In this document: positions 1 to 6,255 of the stretch, one piece after another | Layout: each line of letters opens with the position of its first letter | How positions within the stretch are numbered: position 1 is the stretch's first letter | Source: SLNP01 sp964446435 | GTDB taxonomy: Bacteria > Bacteroidota > Bacteroidia > Bacteroidales > VadinHA17 | Direction: 5' to 3' | NCBI GenBank assembly: GCA_964446435.1 | Contig: CAYUOS010000147.1 | Span: 1-7,102 of the forward strand | Length of the DNA: 7,102 nucleotides | Translations under genes and position numbers: made by a program | The notes under the pieces: generated by a model | The model's database searches: none | Told to the model about the DNA's origin: nothing | The model's input: the letters and a program-made list of their open reading frames with translations, nothing else

Positions 1-155
1 ACTCCGGTAAAAACCCCGGCGGCCCAACCGAAAGTTATTACTATCCAGCCACTGTTATTTCCTTTTGTTCCGGTAAGGAGAACATTGGCAACTACTCCGC
101 CTCCGAGAACAATCAGCATGGCAGTTCCGAAAAACTCAGCAAAAAAAACATTCAT
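1..155 (-). CDS. glpF: Glycerol uptake facilitator GlpF (MIP/aquaporin family), N-terminal part, cut by window edge
   Basis: This would be an inner-membrane channel that lets glycerol diffuse into the cell, where GlpK traps it by phosphorylation. Only 51 codons are visible. The peptide starts MNVFFAEFFGTAMLIVLGGG, the typical first transmembrane helix of major intrinsic proteins, whose AEFxGT motif is present. It continues through VVANVLL and a short loop (KGNNSGW) into the second helix (IVITFGWAAGVF). The NPA motifs that define the pore lie beyond the edge, so glycerol versus water selectivity cannot be read directly; placement after glpK makes a glycerol facilitator by far the likeliest. 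An upstream in-frame ATG at 197-195 overlaps the glpK stop as TAATG. It would add 14 non-conserved residues (MLPDNYINILTIEP) and could be a translationally coupled start. I prefer the ATG at 155 because homologues I recall begin close to it. Neither start has a Shine-Dalgarno sequence. Confidence 0.88.
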   Translation of the reverse strand, partial: MNVFFAEFFGTAMLIVLGGGVVANVLLTGTKGNNSGWIVITFGWAAGVFTG

Positions 156-196
156 GGGTTCAATCGTTAAAATGTTAATATAATTGTCAGGCAACA

Positions 197-1693
197 TTAC
201 TTATCATCGGCCCATGTCAGGGCTGAATTAACGGCTCTCTTCCAGTCGGTCTTCAGACTAACACCCTCATCCTCTGGTATTTCAGGTGCGAATCTACAAT
301 CGGCCTGCCATTGGCTCCTAATCTGATCAATATCTCTCCAGTAACCGACAGCAAGACCGGCCAGATAGGCAGCTCCCAGTGCAGTGGTCTCTGTCGAGCG
401 CGGCCTTACAACATCGGCTTGAAGGACATCAGCCTGAAACTGCATCAGCAGATTGTTCACGGCAGCTCCGCCATCTACCCTTAGTTCGAGCCGTTCAAGT
501 CCTGAATCCTTCTTCATCGCCTCAACTACATCTGATGTCTGGAAAGCAATGCTCTCGAGAGCCGCCCTGGCAATATGAGCAGCTGTGGTTCCCCTTGTAA
601 TACCAACCATTGTACCCCTTGCATGCTGATTCCAATAAGGAGCACCCAGCCCGGTGAAGGCAGGAACAAAAGTAACCCCTCCGCTTCCGGAGACCTGCGA
701 TGCAAGCCTCTCAATATCAGCGGATTCCGAAATAAGACCCAGGCCGTCACGAAGCCACTGCACTACAGCACCTGCAATGAAGATACTGCCCTCCAGTGCA
801 TAGTATGTCTCGCCTCCCAGCTGCCATGCCACGGTTGTAAGAAGGTTGCTCTCTGACCGTACAGGCTTTTTGCCAACATTCATAACCAGGAAACAACCTG
901 TGCCGTAAGTATTCTTAATCATACCCGGTTCAGTGCACATCTGCCCGAACAGTGCCGCCTGCTGGTCTCCCGCGATGCCAGCAACCTTAACCGGAACCGA
1001 AAGGAATCCGGAACTGGTGCTGCAGTATATCTCACTCGATGATTTTACCTCCGGCAGAACACCTGAAGGTATGTCAAACAGCTTAAGAAGCTCCTCATCC
1101 CACTCCAGAGTATTGATATTAAATAACATGGTACGCGAAGCATTGGTAACATCGGTAATGTGGCTCTTCCCTTCAGTGAGATTCCAGACAAGCCATGAAT
1201 CTACAGTTCCGAATGCCAGTTCACCCCTGGCAGCCATATCCCTGGCTCCCTTAATATTATCAAGTATCCACTTTATTTTGGTAGCCGAGAAATATGCATC
1301 AATTATCAAACCGGTCTTATCGCGGATAACATCAGCATAACCCTCACTTTTCAGCCTGTCGCAATAGTCGGCGGTTCTTCGGTCTTGCCATACTATTGCA
1401 TTATATACCGGTTTGCCTGTCTTTCTGTTCCAGACTATCGTTGTCTCACGCTGATTGGTAATGCCTATCGCCGCAATCCTGCTTCCGTCAAGTCCTGCTT
1501 TTGAGAGGGACTCCTGTGCCACCTCCGATTGGGTCTCCCAGATTTCGGAAGGATCGTGCTCTACCCAGCCCGGCTCGGGATATATCTGAGTGAACTCCTT
1601 CTGTGCAGTTGCCACCGGCAATCCGTCATGATCGTAAATAATAGCCCGCGAACTTGTAGTTCCCTGATCAAGGGCCAGAATGTAGCTGTTCAT
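197..1693 (-). CDS. glpK: Glycerol kinase GlpK
   Basis: This cytoplasmic enzyme makes sn-glycerol 3-phosphate from glycerol and ATP and commits glycerol to metabolism. The 498 residues match the usual length (about 500) of this FGGY-family kinase. The N-terminal phosphate-binding segment DQGTTSSRAI (9-18) is intact. The glycerol-contacting residues known from the E. coli enzyme are all present: Arg82-Glu83 (ITNQRETT), Tyr134 (DAYFSATK) and the catalytic base Asp243 (GIAGDQQAALFG). Further family signatures are NAIVWQDRRT (98-107), GTGCFLVMN (264-272), GLGAPYWNQHARG (348-360) and the C-terminal nucleotide-binding DGGAAVNNLLMQFQAD (407-422). The gene lies 89 bp downstream of glpR and just upstream of glpF, with no promoter match in the gap, so the three are probably co-transcribed. 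The loop that binds fructose-1,6-bisphosphate in E. coli (GGKGGTR) is replaced by STSSGFLSVP, and no His-phosphorylation site like that of Gram-positive GlpK is seen. Regulation is therefore probably transcriptional. Confidence in the function is very high. Confidence 0.98.
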   Translation of the reverse strand: MNSYILALDQGTTSSRAIIYDHDGLPVATAQKEFTQIYPEPGWVEHDPSEIWETQSEVAQESLSKAGLDGSRIAAIGITNQRETTIVWNRKTGKPVYNAIVWQDRRTADYCDRLKSEGYADVIRDKTGLIIDAYFSATKIKWILDNIKGARDMAARGELAFGTVDSWLVWNLTEGKSHITDVTNASRTMLFNINTLEWDEELLKLFDIPSGVLPEVKSSSEIYCSTSSGFLSVPVKVAGIAGDQQAALFGQMCTEPGMIKNTYGTGCFLVMNVGKKPVRSESNLLTTVAWQLGGETYYALEGSIFIAGAVVQWLRDGLGLISESADIERLASQVSGSGGVTFVPAFTGLGAPYWNQHARGTMVGITRGTTAAHIARAALESIAFQTSDVVEAMKKDSGLERLELRVDGGAAVNNLLMQFQADVLQADVVRPRSTETTALGAAYLAGLAVGYWRDIDQIRSQWQADCRFAPEIPEDEGVSLKTDWKRAVNSALTWADDK

Positions 1694-1701
1694 TTTACAT
1701 G

Positions 1702-1717
1702 ATTATTACTTAATAAT
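1702..1717. repeat. AT-rich palindrome just upstream of the glpK start
   Basis: ATTATTA-CT-TAATAAT is a perfect 7-bp inverted repeat with a 2-bp centre, ending 8 bp upstream of the glpK ATG. It could be a protein-binding dyad or a weak RNA fold affecting glpK translation. Its low complexity means that chance is a real alternative. Confidence 0.35.
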
Positions 1718-1738
1718 ATCTCCTATTGCCATTTTCCT

Positions 1739-1780
1739 GATTATGCAGGCTCTTGCCAGCCAAGCACAGATTAATGCAGG
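1739..1780. repeat. Imperfect direct repeat around a small dyad in the glpR-glpK gap
   Basis: GATTATGCAGG (1739-1749) recurs as GATTAATGCAGG (1769-1780), differing by one inserted A, with starts 30 bp (about three helical turns) apart. Between the copies lies the imperfect palindrome CTTGCCAGCCAAG (1752-1764). On the minus-strand transcript, the short stem CCTG-cataat-CAGG can also form (1736-1749). The arrangement could be an internal operator or an RNA processing/stability element between the repressor and kinase genes. No function is demonstrated. Confidence 0.4.
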
Positions 1781-1782
1781 TC

Positions 1783-2547
1783 TCACACCAGTGTTACCTC
1801 AATACCCTTATCCTTTATTATCTGGATGAAGTTTCCAGGAGCATTCCTGTCTGTTATGAAGTGGTGAACCTGGTTTATGTTGCATATCTTTCCAAAACCC
1901 CTTTTTCCAAACTTCGAAGAGTCTGCGAGAATTATTACCTCCTTGGCTGCCCTTATCATATACTGGTTTAGATGAGCCTCAGCCATGTTGCTCGTTGTAA
2001 GCCCGAAATCAAGATCAATGCCGTCAACGCTCAGAAACAGCTTGCTGCACATCATCTCTGTCAGCAGGCTCTCTGAGTAAGGACCAATTACAGAGGCTGA
2101 ACTCTTCCTCAGGGCACCTCCAAGCTGGATGATCTCAATATTGGGTCGGTAACTCAATACCAGTGAAACCTTAACAGAAGGGGTAATCACAGTGAAGGGT
2201 TCTGTCAGGTATATTGCCCGGGCAAAAGCCAGAAGAGTAGTTCCTGATGCGATAATTATCTTGTCATTCTGCTCGAGAAGCTTGCTGGCTGCGTTAGCTA
2301 TCCGGCGTTTCTCATCGACCTGAACCTTCTCCTTCTCATCAATATGCCGGTCGTGTATCAGAGACCCGAGAGGACTGGCGCTTCCGTGGCTCTTAAGGAG
2401 AAGCTTGCGGTCCTCAAGCTGCTTCAGATCCTTTCTTATTGTAACTTCAGAGACTCCCAGACTTTCACTCAGATCCTGAACTTTGACATATCCCTCTTTC
2501 TCTAGAAGATCAAGAATATACTTATGCCTTTGAGCAATGTTTCCCAT
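1783..2547 (-). CDS. glpR: DeoR-family transcriptional regulator, probable glycerol-3-phosphate repressor GlpR
   Basis: This is a cytoplasmic DNA-binding repressor of 254 residues, the usual size for DeoR/GlpR proteins (E. coli GlpR is 252). Residues 6-55 form the DeoR winged helix-turn-helix: RHKYILDLLEKEGYV, then VQDLSESLGVSEVTIRKDLKQLE (23-45) with the recognition helix around 33-41, then the wing KLLLKSHGSA. Residues about 80-235 are the DeoR C-terminal sensor, a sugar-phosphate-isomerase-like fold. It carries IASGTTLLAFAR (99-110), QLGGALRK (141-148), FLSVDGID (171-178) and ADSSKFGKRGF (208-218), which typically bind a phosphorylated ligand. The Asp often found two residues before GTT is Ala100 here. 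Autogenous position at the head of glpR-glpK-glpF and divergence from glpD-glpT make G3P the expected inducer; this is inference, because DeoR paralogues sense many sugar phosphates. It starts at ATG 2547, 33 bp downstream of a strong promoter match. Confidence 0.9.
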   Translation of the reverse strand: MGNIAQRHKYILDLLEKEGYVKVQDLSESLGVSEVTIRKDLKQLEDRKLLLKSHGSASPLGSLIHDRHIDEKEKVQVDEKRRIANAASKLLEQNDKIIIASGTTLLAFARAIYLTEPFTVITPSVKVSLVLSYRPNIEIIQLGGALRKSSASVIGPYSESLLTEMMCSKLFLSVDGIDLDFGLTTSNMAEAHLNQYMIRAAKEVIILADSSKFGKRGFGKICNINQVHHFITDRNAPGNFIQIIKDKGIEVTLV

Positions 2548-2566
2548 AACTGAAACTTAATATTTA

Positions 2567-2580
2567 CCATGACAACCATG
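2567..2580. promoter_or_regulatory. CCATG-ACAA-CCATG direct repeat at the predicted glpR transcription start
   Basis: Two CCATG copies (2567-2571 and 2576-2580) are separated by ACAA and directly abut the glpR -7 element, so they cover the expected transcription start. They are flanked by a 7-bp inverted repeat TTAATAT (2557-2563) / ATATTAA (2586-2592). An autoregulatory operator would be expected in this position. The assignment is positional only. Confidence 0.35.
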
Positions 2581-2613
2581 CAAATATATTAAAAGAATGA
2601 AATAATCACAACC
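2581..2613 (-). promoter_or_regulatory. Bacteroidota-type promoter of glpR-glpK-glpF
   Basis: Read on the minus strand, GGTTG (2613-2609) is followed by exactly 20 nt and then TATATTTG (2588-2581). This matches the primary sigma factor pattern of Bacteroidota (TTG at -33, about 19-21 nt spacing, TAnnTTTG at -7) at every defined position. Transcription would start near 2574-2577, leaving a leader of roughly 28-30 nt before the glpR ATG at 2547. Confidence 0.65.
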
Positions 2614-2680
2614 AAAAAGAAACCACTTTATATTCAATACGAAACTTTTAATAATATACACATTTACGTTTCATAAATTA

Positions 2681-2700
2681 TTTCTTTTCTTTTCTTTTGT
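2681..2700 (+). repeat. TTTCT pentanucleotide tandem tract
   Basis: TTTCT TTTCT TTTCT TTTGT gives four 5-bp units (the last with one change) in the divergent regulatory region, running directly into the candidate -33 element of glpD. Such a short homopyrimidine repeat can change length by slippage. If the -33 and -7 assignment is right, copy-number change would alter sequence just upstream of -33 rather than the spacer. Confidence 0.6.
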
Positions 2701-2725
2701 TTGTTGTTACAAAAGCTTAGTTTTA
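2695..2725 (+). promoter_or_regulatory. Weak candidate promoter of glpD
   Basis: TTTTG (2695-2699) and TAgtTTTA (2718-2725) resemble the Bacteroidota -33 and -7 boxes. The last base of -7 mismatches (A instead of G), and the spacing is 18 nt, slightly short. The start would fall near 2732, giving a leader of about 38 nt to the glpD ATG. It is the best match found on this strand but clearly weaker than the divergent glpR promoter, which fits a promoter needing activation or a different start site. Confidence 0.35.
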
Positions 2726-2769
2726 CAGTCTGATTTGATTGCAGTTTTCTTAAATATTTTCAGATAAAC

Positions 2770-4353
2770 ATGGAACGCGAGGGCTTTTTGAAGCAGATGA
2801 GGGAGTCGAATAATAAGTGGGACTTCATTATAATTGGTGGTGGGGCTACTGGCCTCGGGATAGCGATTGATGCTGCAAACAGGGGGTACAGGACTGTCTT
2901 GCTTGAGCAGTCAGATTTTGCAAAGGCTACCTCTGGAAGGAGTACCAAACTGGTACACGGGGGAGTAAGGTACCTGCAGAAGGGAGATGTAGGACTTGTG
3001 GTTGAGGCGCTTCGCGAGAGGGGTTTTATGAAAAAGAATGCTCCTCACCTTGTGAAAAGCCAGCGGTTTATAATTGCAAACTACCTTTGGTGGGAGAAGC
3101 CATTCTACTCCTTAGGCCTGACGATGTATGATCTTCTCTCAGGCACAATGAGCCTGGGAAGATCAAGACCTGTTAGCAGGAAAGAGGTAATAAGAAGAAT
3201 TCCAGGAATAGAGAAAAAGAACCTCAAGGGAGGAGTGCAGTATTACGACGGACAGTTCGATGATGCCAGACTGGCGGTAAACATGATGCAGACCGCCATC
3301 AGCAACGGAGCATCGGTTGTAAATTATGCCAGAGTAACGAATCTGATTAAAAACTCTGAAGGAAAGATAACCGGTGTCAGGGTAAGGGATGAGATAGAAG
3401 GAACCGAATTTGATCTAGCCGGTAATAGTGTAATCAATGCTACAGGAATTTTTGTCGACAGTATAATCCGAATGGATGATCCTGATGAACATCCGCTTGT
3501 ACGGCCCAGCCAGGGAGTGCATCTGGTAGTAGACAAATCGTTTCTTGGTGGAGATGATGCCATTATGGTACCGAAGACTTCAGACGGAAGGGTAATGTTC
3601 GGTGTACCATGGCATGACAGGGTTATACTCGGCACGACTGATATCCCGGTGAAAGATTTTGTACTCGAGCCAAAGGCACTTAAGGAGGAGGTGGACTTCA
3701 TACTTGAAACAGCCGGCAGATACCTCGGGAAGAAACCTGAGAGAAAGGATGTTCTGTGTGTTTTTGCCGGACTGAGACCCCTTGCTGCACCCAGAAGAAA
3801 TGCAGATGAGAAGAAAACCAAGGAGATATCGAGAAGACACAAGCTGATTATCTCCCCGTCAGGGTTGGTTACGATTACCGGTGGTAAGTGGACAACCTAC
3901 AGGCAGATGGCGAAAGAGACCCTTGATCTGGCTCTCAAATCAAACGGCATGGAATTCAGACCATGCAAAACCGCCAGCCTCAAAATTCACGGGTACCTTA
4001 AAAAGCCTGATCGAAGTCAGTGGATGCACATATATGGAAGTGACCAGGATGAGATTATTAAGCTACAGCATGAAAATCCATCTTTCGCAGAAAGACTTGA
4101 TAAAAGGTATGATTTTACCGTAGCTGAGGTGATATGGGCGGTCAGGGAGGAGATGGCCCGAACAATTGATGATGTCCTCGCCAGGAGGCTCAGGATTTTA
4201 TTTCTCGACGCCAGGGCATCGGTTGAGATGGCGACAAAAGTGGCATCAATAATGGCCACTGAACTTAAGAGGGACCAGGACTGGGAACAGCAACAGGTAA
4301 ATGATTACAAAGAGATTGCAGGATCATATATCATAGATGAAGTATCCAATTAA
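2770..4353 (+). CDS. glpD: FAD-dependent glycerol-3-phosphate dehydrogenase GlpD
   Basis: This flavoenzyme, normally peripheral on the inner membrane, oxidises sn-glycerol 3-phosphate to dihydroxyacetone phosphate and passes electrons to quinones. It consumes the product of GlpK and the cargo of GlpT. The 527 residues are slightly longer than E. coli GlpD (501). The Rossmann FAD site is DFIIIGGGATGLG (18-30), ending with LLEQSDF (44-50). It is followed by the family signature TSGRSTKLVHGGVRYL (54-69). NATGIFVD (223-230), VPWHDRVILGTTD (279-291), AGLRPLAAPRR (333-343) and ITGGKWTTYRQMA (369-381) are conserved catalytic-domain stretches. Residues about 395-520 form the helical C-terminal DAO domain. 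There is no Cys-rich [2Fe-2S] extension and there are no GlpB/GlpC partners, so this is the aerobic-type single-subunit GlpD rather than GlpA. The ATG at 2770 is used because the next Met (codon 10) would remove only a short non-conserved leader. The 3' end overlaps the sulfatase gene by 17 nt. Confidence 0.96.
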   Translation: MEREGFLKQMRESNNKWDFIIIGGGATGLGIAIDAANRGYRTVLLEQSDFAKATSGRSTKLVHGGVRYLQKGDVGLVVEALRERGFMKKNAPHLVKSQRFIIANYLWWEKPFYSLGLTMYDLLSGTMSLGRSRPVSRKEVIRRIPGIEKKNLKGGVQYYDGQFDDARLAVNMMQTAISNGASVVNYARVTNLIKNSEGKITGVRVRDEIEGTEFDLAGNSVINATGIFVDSIIRMDDPDEHPLVRPSQGVHLVVDKSFLGGDDAIMVPKTSDGRVMFGVPWHDRVILGTTDIPVKDFVLEPKALKEEVDFILETAGRYLGKKPERKDVLCVFAGLRPLAAPRRNADEKKTKEISRRHKLIISPSGLVTITGGKWTTYRQMAKETLDLALKSNGMEFRPCKTASLKIHGYLKKPDRSQWMHIYGSDQDEIIKLQHENPSFAERLDKRYDFTVAEVIWAVREEMARTIDDVLARRLRILFLDARASVEMATKVASIMATELKRDQDWEQQQVNDYKEIAGSYIIDEVSN

Positions 4354-6103
4354 AGCATTAAGCATCGGGTCAGCAGGAGCCATTGGCTTCTTGTCACTGA
4401 CAGGGTCGGAATACCTTTCCGGCAAGCCGGAAGGCAATCCTGCCGATAGTCAGAAAAGGCCACCCAATATATTGGTAATCATGGCTGATGATATTGGCTA
4501 TTCCGATCTTGGATGCTACGGTTCAGAGATAAGGACACCAAATCTTGACCTAATGGCAGAGGAGGGTTTAAGGTTCACCCAGTTCTACAATACAGGGAGG
4601 TCGAGTCCGAGCCGTGCTTCACTTCTTACAGGCATGTATCCTCACCAGGCTGCCATGGGTCATCTTGCCACCAGACCCTTCTGGAGTGAACCAGGCTACC
4701 ACGATGACCTTAGCAGGAATACTGCTACAATACCAGAAATACTGAGAGATGCCGGCTACTCAAATTATATGACCGGCAAATGGCACCTTAACGGGATGAA
4801 CAATGCAACTCCGCTGGAGGGTCTTGCTTCTGACAAGAGTAACTGGCCGATGCAGAGGGGCTTCGACCGCTACTTCGGAAACCTCAGCGGCTCATGCAGT
4901 TACTGGGATCCGTATACACTCATCTCAGGCAATGACTTCATAGCTCCCGGAAAGGGATTCTACTACACCGACGCAATAAGTGACACTACAGTTAAATATA
5001 TACTGGAACATCCTGCAGACAAACCCTTCTTCTTCTACGTTGCATACTACGCTGCCCACTGGCCGCTTCATGCTCCCGATGAGGAGATAGAAAAGTACAA
5101 AGGCACATATGACATGGGTTGGGATTCTGTAAGGATAATGCGCTATAACAGGCAGAAGGAGCTTGGCCTTATAACTTCAGGGCACAAACTTTCCGACAGG
5201 CCTGAGACAATTCCTGCCTGGCAGGCAGAAGAGATGAAGGAATGGCAGGTCAGGCGAATGGAGACATACGCCGCCATGATAGACATTATGGACCAGGGAA
5301 TCGGCAGAATAATTAAGGCACTTGAGGAGAAGGGCGTTCTCGACAATACCATAATAATGTTCATGATTGACAACGGCGGTTGCGCAGAGCCTGTACTTAC
5401 CCTTAAACCGGCGCCACCCCTGACTGATGAGCAAAAAGTATTGAAACCCTTCCCATATGATCAGTTGCTACCAGTAAGAAAACCTGAATATACCCGTGAA
5501 GGCAGGTATATCAGAAGCGGCAGAGGCGTGATGGCCGGCCCTGATGATTCATGGGTTGCATATGGTGAAGAATGGGCGAATGTCAGCAACACTCCCTACA
5601 GGCTTTATAAATCTTTCGTTCATGAGGGGGGAATAAAAACGCCACTGATTGTATACTGGCCTGAAGGTATCAGAAAAAAAGGCACCCTAACCAACAAGGT
5701 TGGTCATCTTATTGACATAATGCCAACTTGCCTTGATCTTGCAGGCGTCTCCTACCCCGCTGTTTTAAACGGGAATAATAGCCAGCCACTGGAAGGGCGC
5801 AGCCTGTTACCCGCCCTGGCAAACAAAAGGCAACCGCGAAGGCAAATTTTCTGGGAACACGAGGCAAACCGGGCGATGCGGATCGGGAAATGGAAACTTG
5901 TTTCGAGGGTAAAGAATCCGATGGAGTTCACGACAGAAGACGAAAAAGCCTGGGAATTATACAACCTGAAAAGAGATCCGGCGGAAACCAAAAACCTGGC
6001 AGCAAAACGTAAGCGCAAAGCCAGAAGAATGGCCGGGAAATGGGAAATTGAAGCTGTGCGCACTCAGGCCAAACCATGGCCATGGGATAAATCAACCATT
6101 TGA
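4337..6103 (+). CDS. Serine-type S1-family sulfatase (arylsulfatase-like), predicted exported
   Basis: This 588-residue member of the alkaline-phosphatase superfamily would hydrolyse sulfate esters, or possibly phosphodiesters, in the periplasm. Residues 1-25 (K2, K6, then a hydrophobic stretch ALSIGSAGAIGFLSL) look like a signal peptide, though without a clear A-x-A cleavage site or lipobox Cys. The metal and sulfate site is complete: Asp51-Asp52 (VIMADDIGYSDLGCYG), nucleophile motif S89-S-P-S-R93 followed by ASLLTG, Lys148 and His150 (TGKWHLN), His241 (AAHWPLHAP), Asp345-Asn346 (MIDNGG) and Lys434 (GGIKTPLIVYWP). Position 89 is Ser, so activity requires conversion to formylglycine by a radical-SAM maturase (anSME), not encoded here. 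The architecture and motifs such as YKGTYDMGWD and NTPYRLYKSF resemble the Pseudomonas AtsA-type arylsulfatases. The start is fixed by the signal peptide: the next Met (49) would lose Asp51's strand. It overlaps glpD by 17 nt, implying coupled translation. The natural substrate is unknown. Confidence 0.93.
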   Translation: MKYPIKALSIGSAGAIGFLSLTGSEYLSGKPEGNPADSQKRPPNILVIMADDIGYSDLGCYGSEIRTPNLDLMAEEGLRFTQFYNTGRSSPSRASLLTGMYPHQAAMGHLATRPFWSEPGYHDDLSRNTATIPEILRDAGYSNYMTGKWHLNGMNNATPLEGLASDKSNWPMQRGFDRYFGNLSGSCSYWDPYTLISGNDFIAPGKGFYYTDAISDTTVKYILEHPADKPFFFYVAYYAAHWPLHAPDEEIEKYKGTYDMGWDSVRIMRYNRQKELGLITSGHKLSDRPETIPAWQAEEMKEWQVRRMETYAAMIDIMDQGIGRIIKALEEKGVLDNTIIMFMIDNGGCAEPVLTLKPAPPLTDEQKVLKPFPYDQLLPVRKPEYTREGRYIRSGRGVMAGPDDSWVAYGEEWANVSNTPYRLYKSFVHEGGIKTPLIVYWPEGIRKKGTLTNKVGHLIDIMPTCLDLAGVSYPAVLNGNNSQPLEGRSLLPALANKRQPRRQIFWEHEANRAMRIGKWKLVSRVKNPMEFTTEDEKAWELYNLKRDPAETKNLAAKRKRKARRMAGKWEIEAVRTQAKPWPWDKSTI

Positions 6104-6134
6104 AATGACAGAATGCGAACAATACACAGATATG

Positions 6135-6160
6135 AATTAAACAATTTTAACCATTTAATT
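6135..6160. repeat. AT-rich inverted repeat between the sulfatase gene and glpT
   Basis: AATTAAA (6135-6141) and TTTAATT (6154-6160) form a perfect 7-bp inverted repeat with a 12-nt spacer, 31 bp after the sulfatase stop. It lacks the G+C stem and T-run of an intrinsic terminator. It may be a regulator site for glpT or a chance AT-rich pairing. The rest of the 152-bp gap shows no gene. A TATATTCG at 6185-6192 is one base from the Bacteroidota -7 box but has no well-spaced -33 partner. Confidence 0.3.
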
Positions 6161-6255
6161 AACCTTTTGGTAACATCAGAAGGATATATTCGCCGCCGCA
6201 AACCAGGCTTTAATTTAGATATTACCCCAAAAGACAAATCAGTAAGACATATTAT

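Noticed and set aside
933..1340. 135-codon open frame on the plus strand inside glpK
   Set aside because: It is antisense to a fully conserved kinase gene, and its translation shows no recognisable motif.
1719..1724. AGGAGA (minus strand) as a Shine-Dalgarno sequence for glpK
   Set aside because: It is about 25 nt upstream of the glpK ATG, too far, and the nearer ATG is followed at once by a stop.
2751..2763. TAAATATTTTCAG as a glpD -7 box
   Set aside because: It does not fit TAnnTTTG in register and would put the transcription start almost at the start codon.
3324..3842. 172-codon open frame on the minus strand inside glpD
   Set aside because: It is antisense to conserved glpD sequence, Ser/Leu-rich low-complexity translation typical of a shadow frame.
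6165..6192. TTTTG plus TATATTCG as a glpT promoter
   Set aside because: The -7 box has one mismatch and the spacing is only 15 nt, well below the usual 19-21; too weak to call.
6104..6255. Intrinsic terminator after the sulfatase gene
   Set aside because: No G+C-rich stem followed by a T-run is present; only AT-rich inverted repeats are seen.
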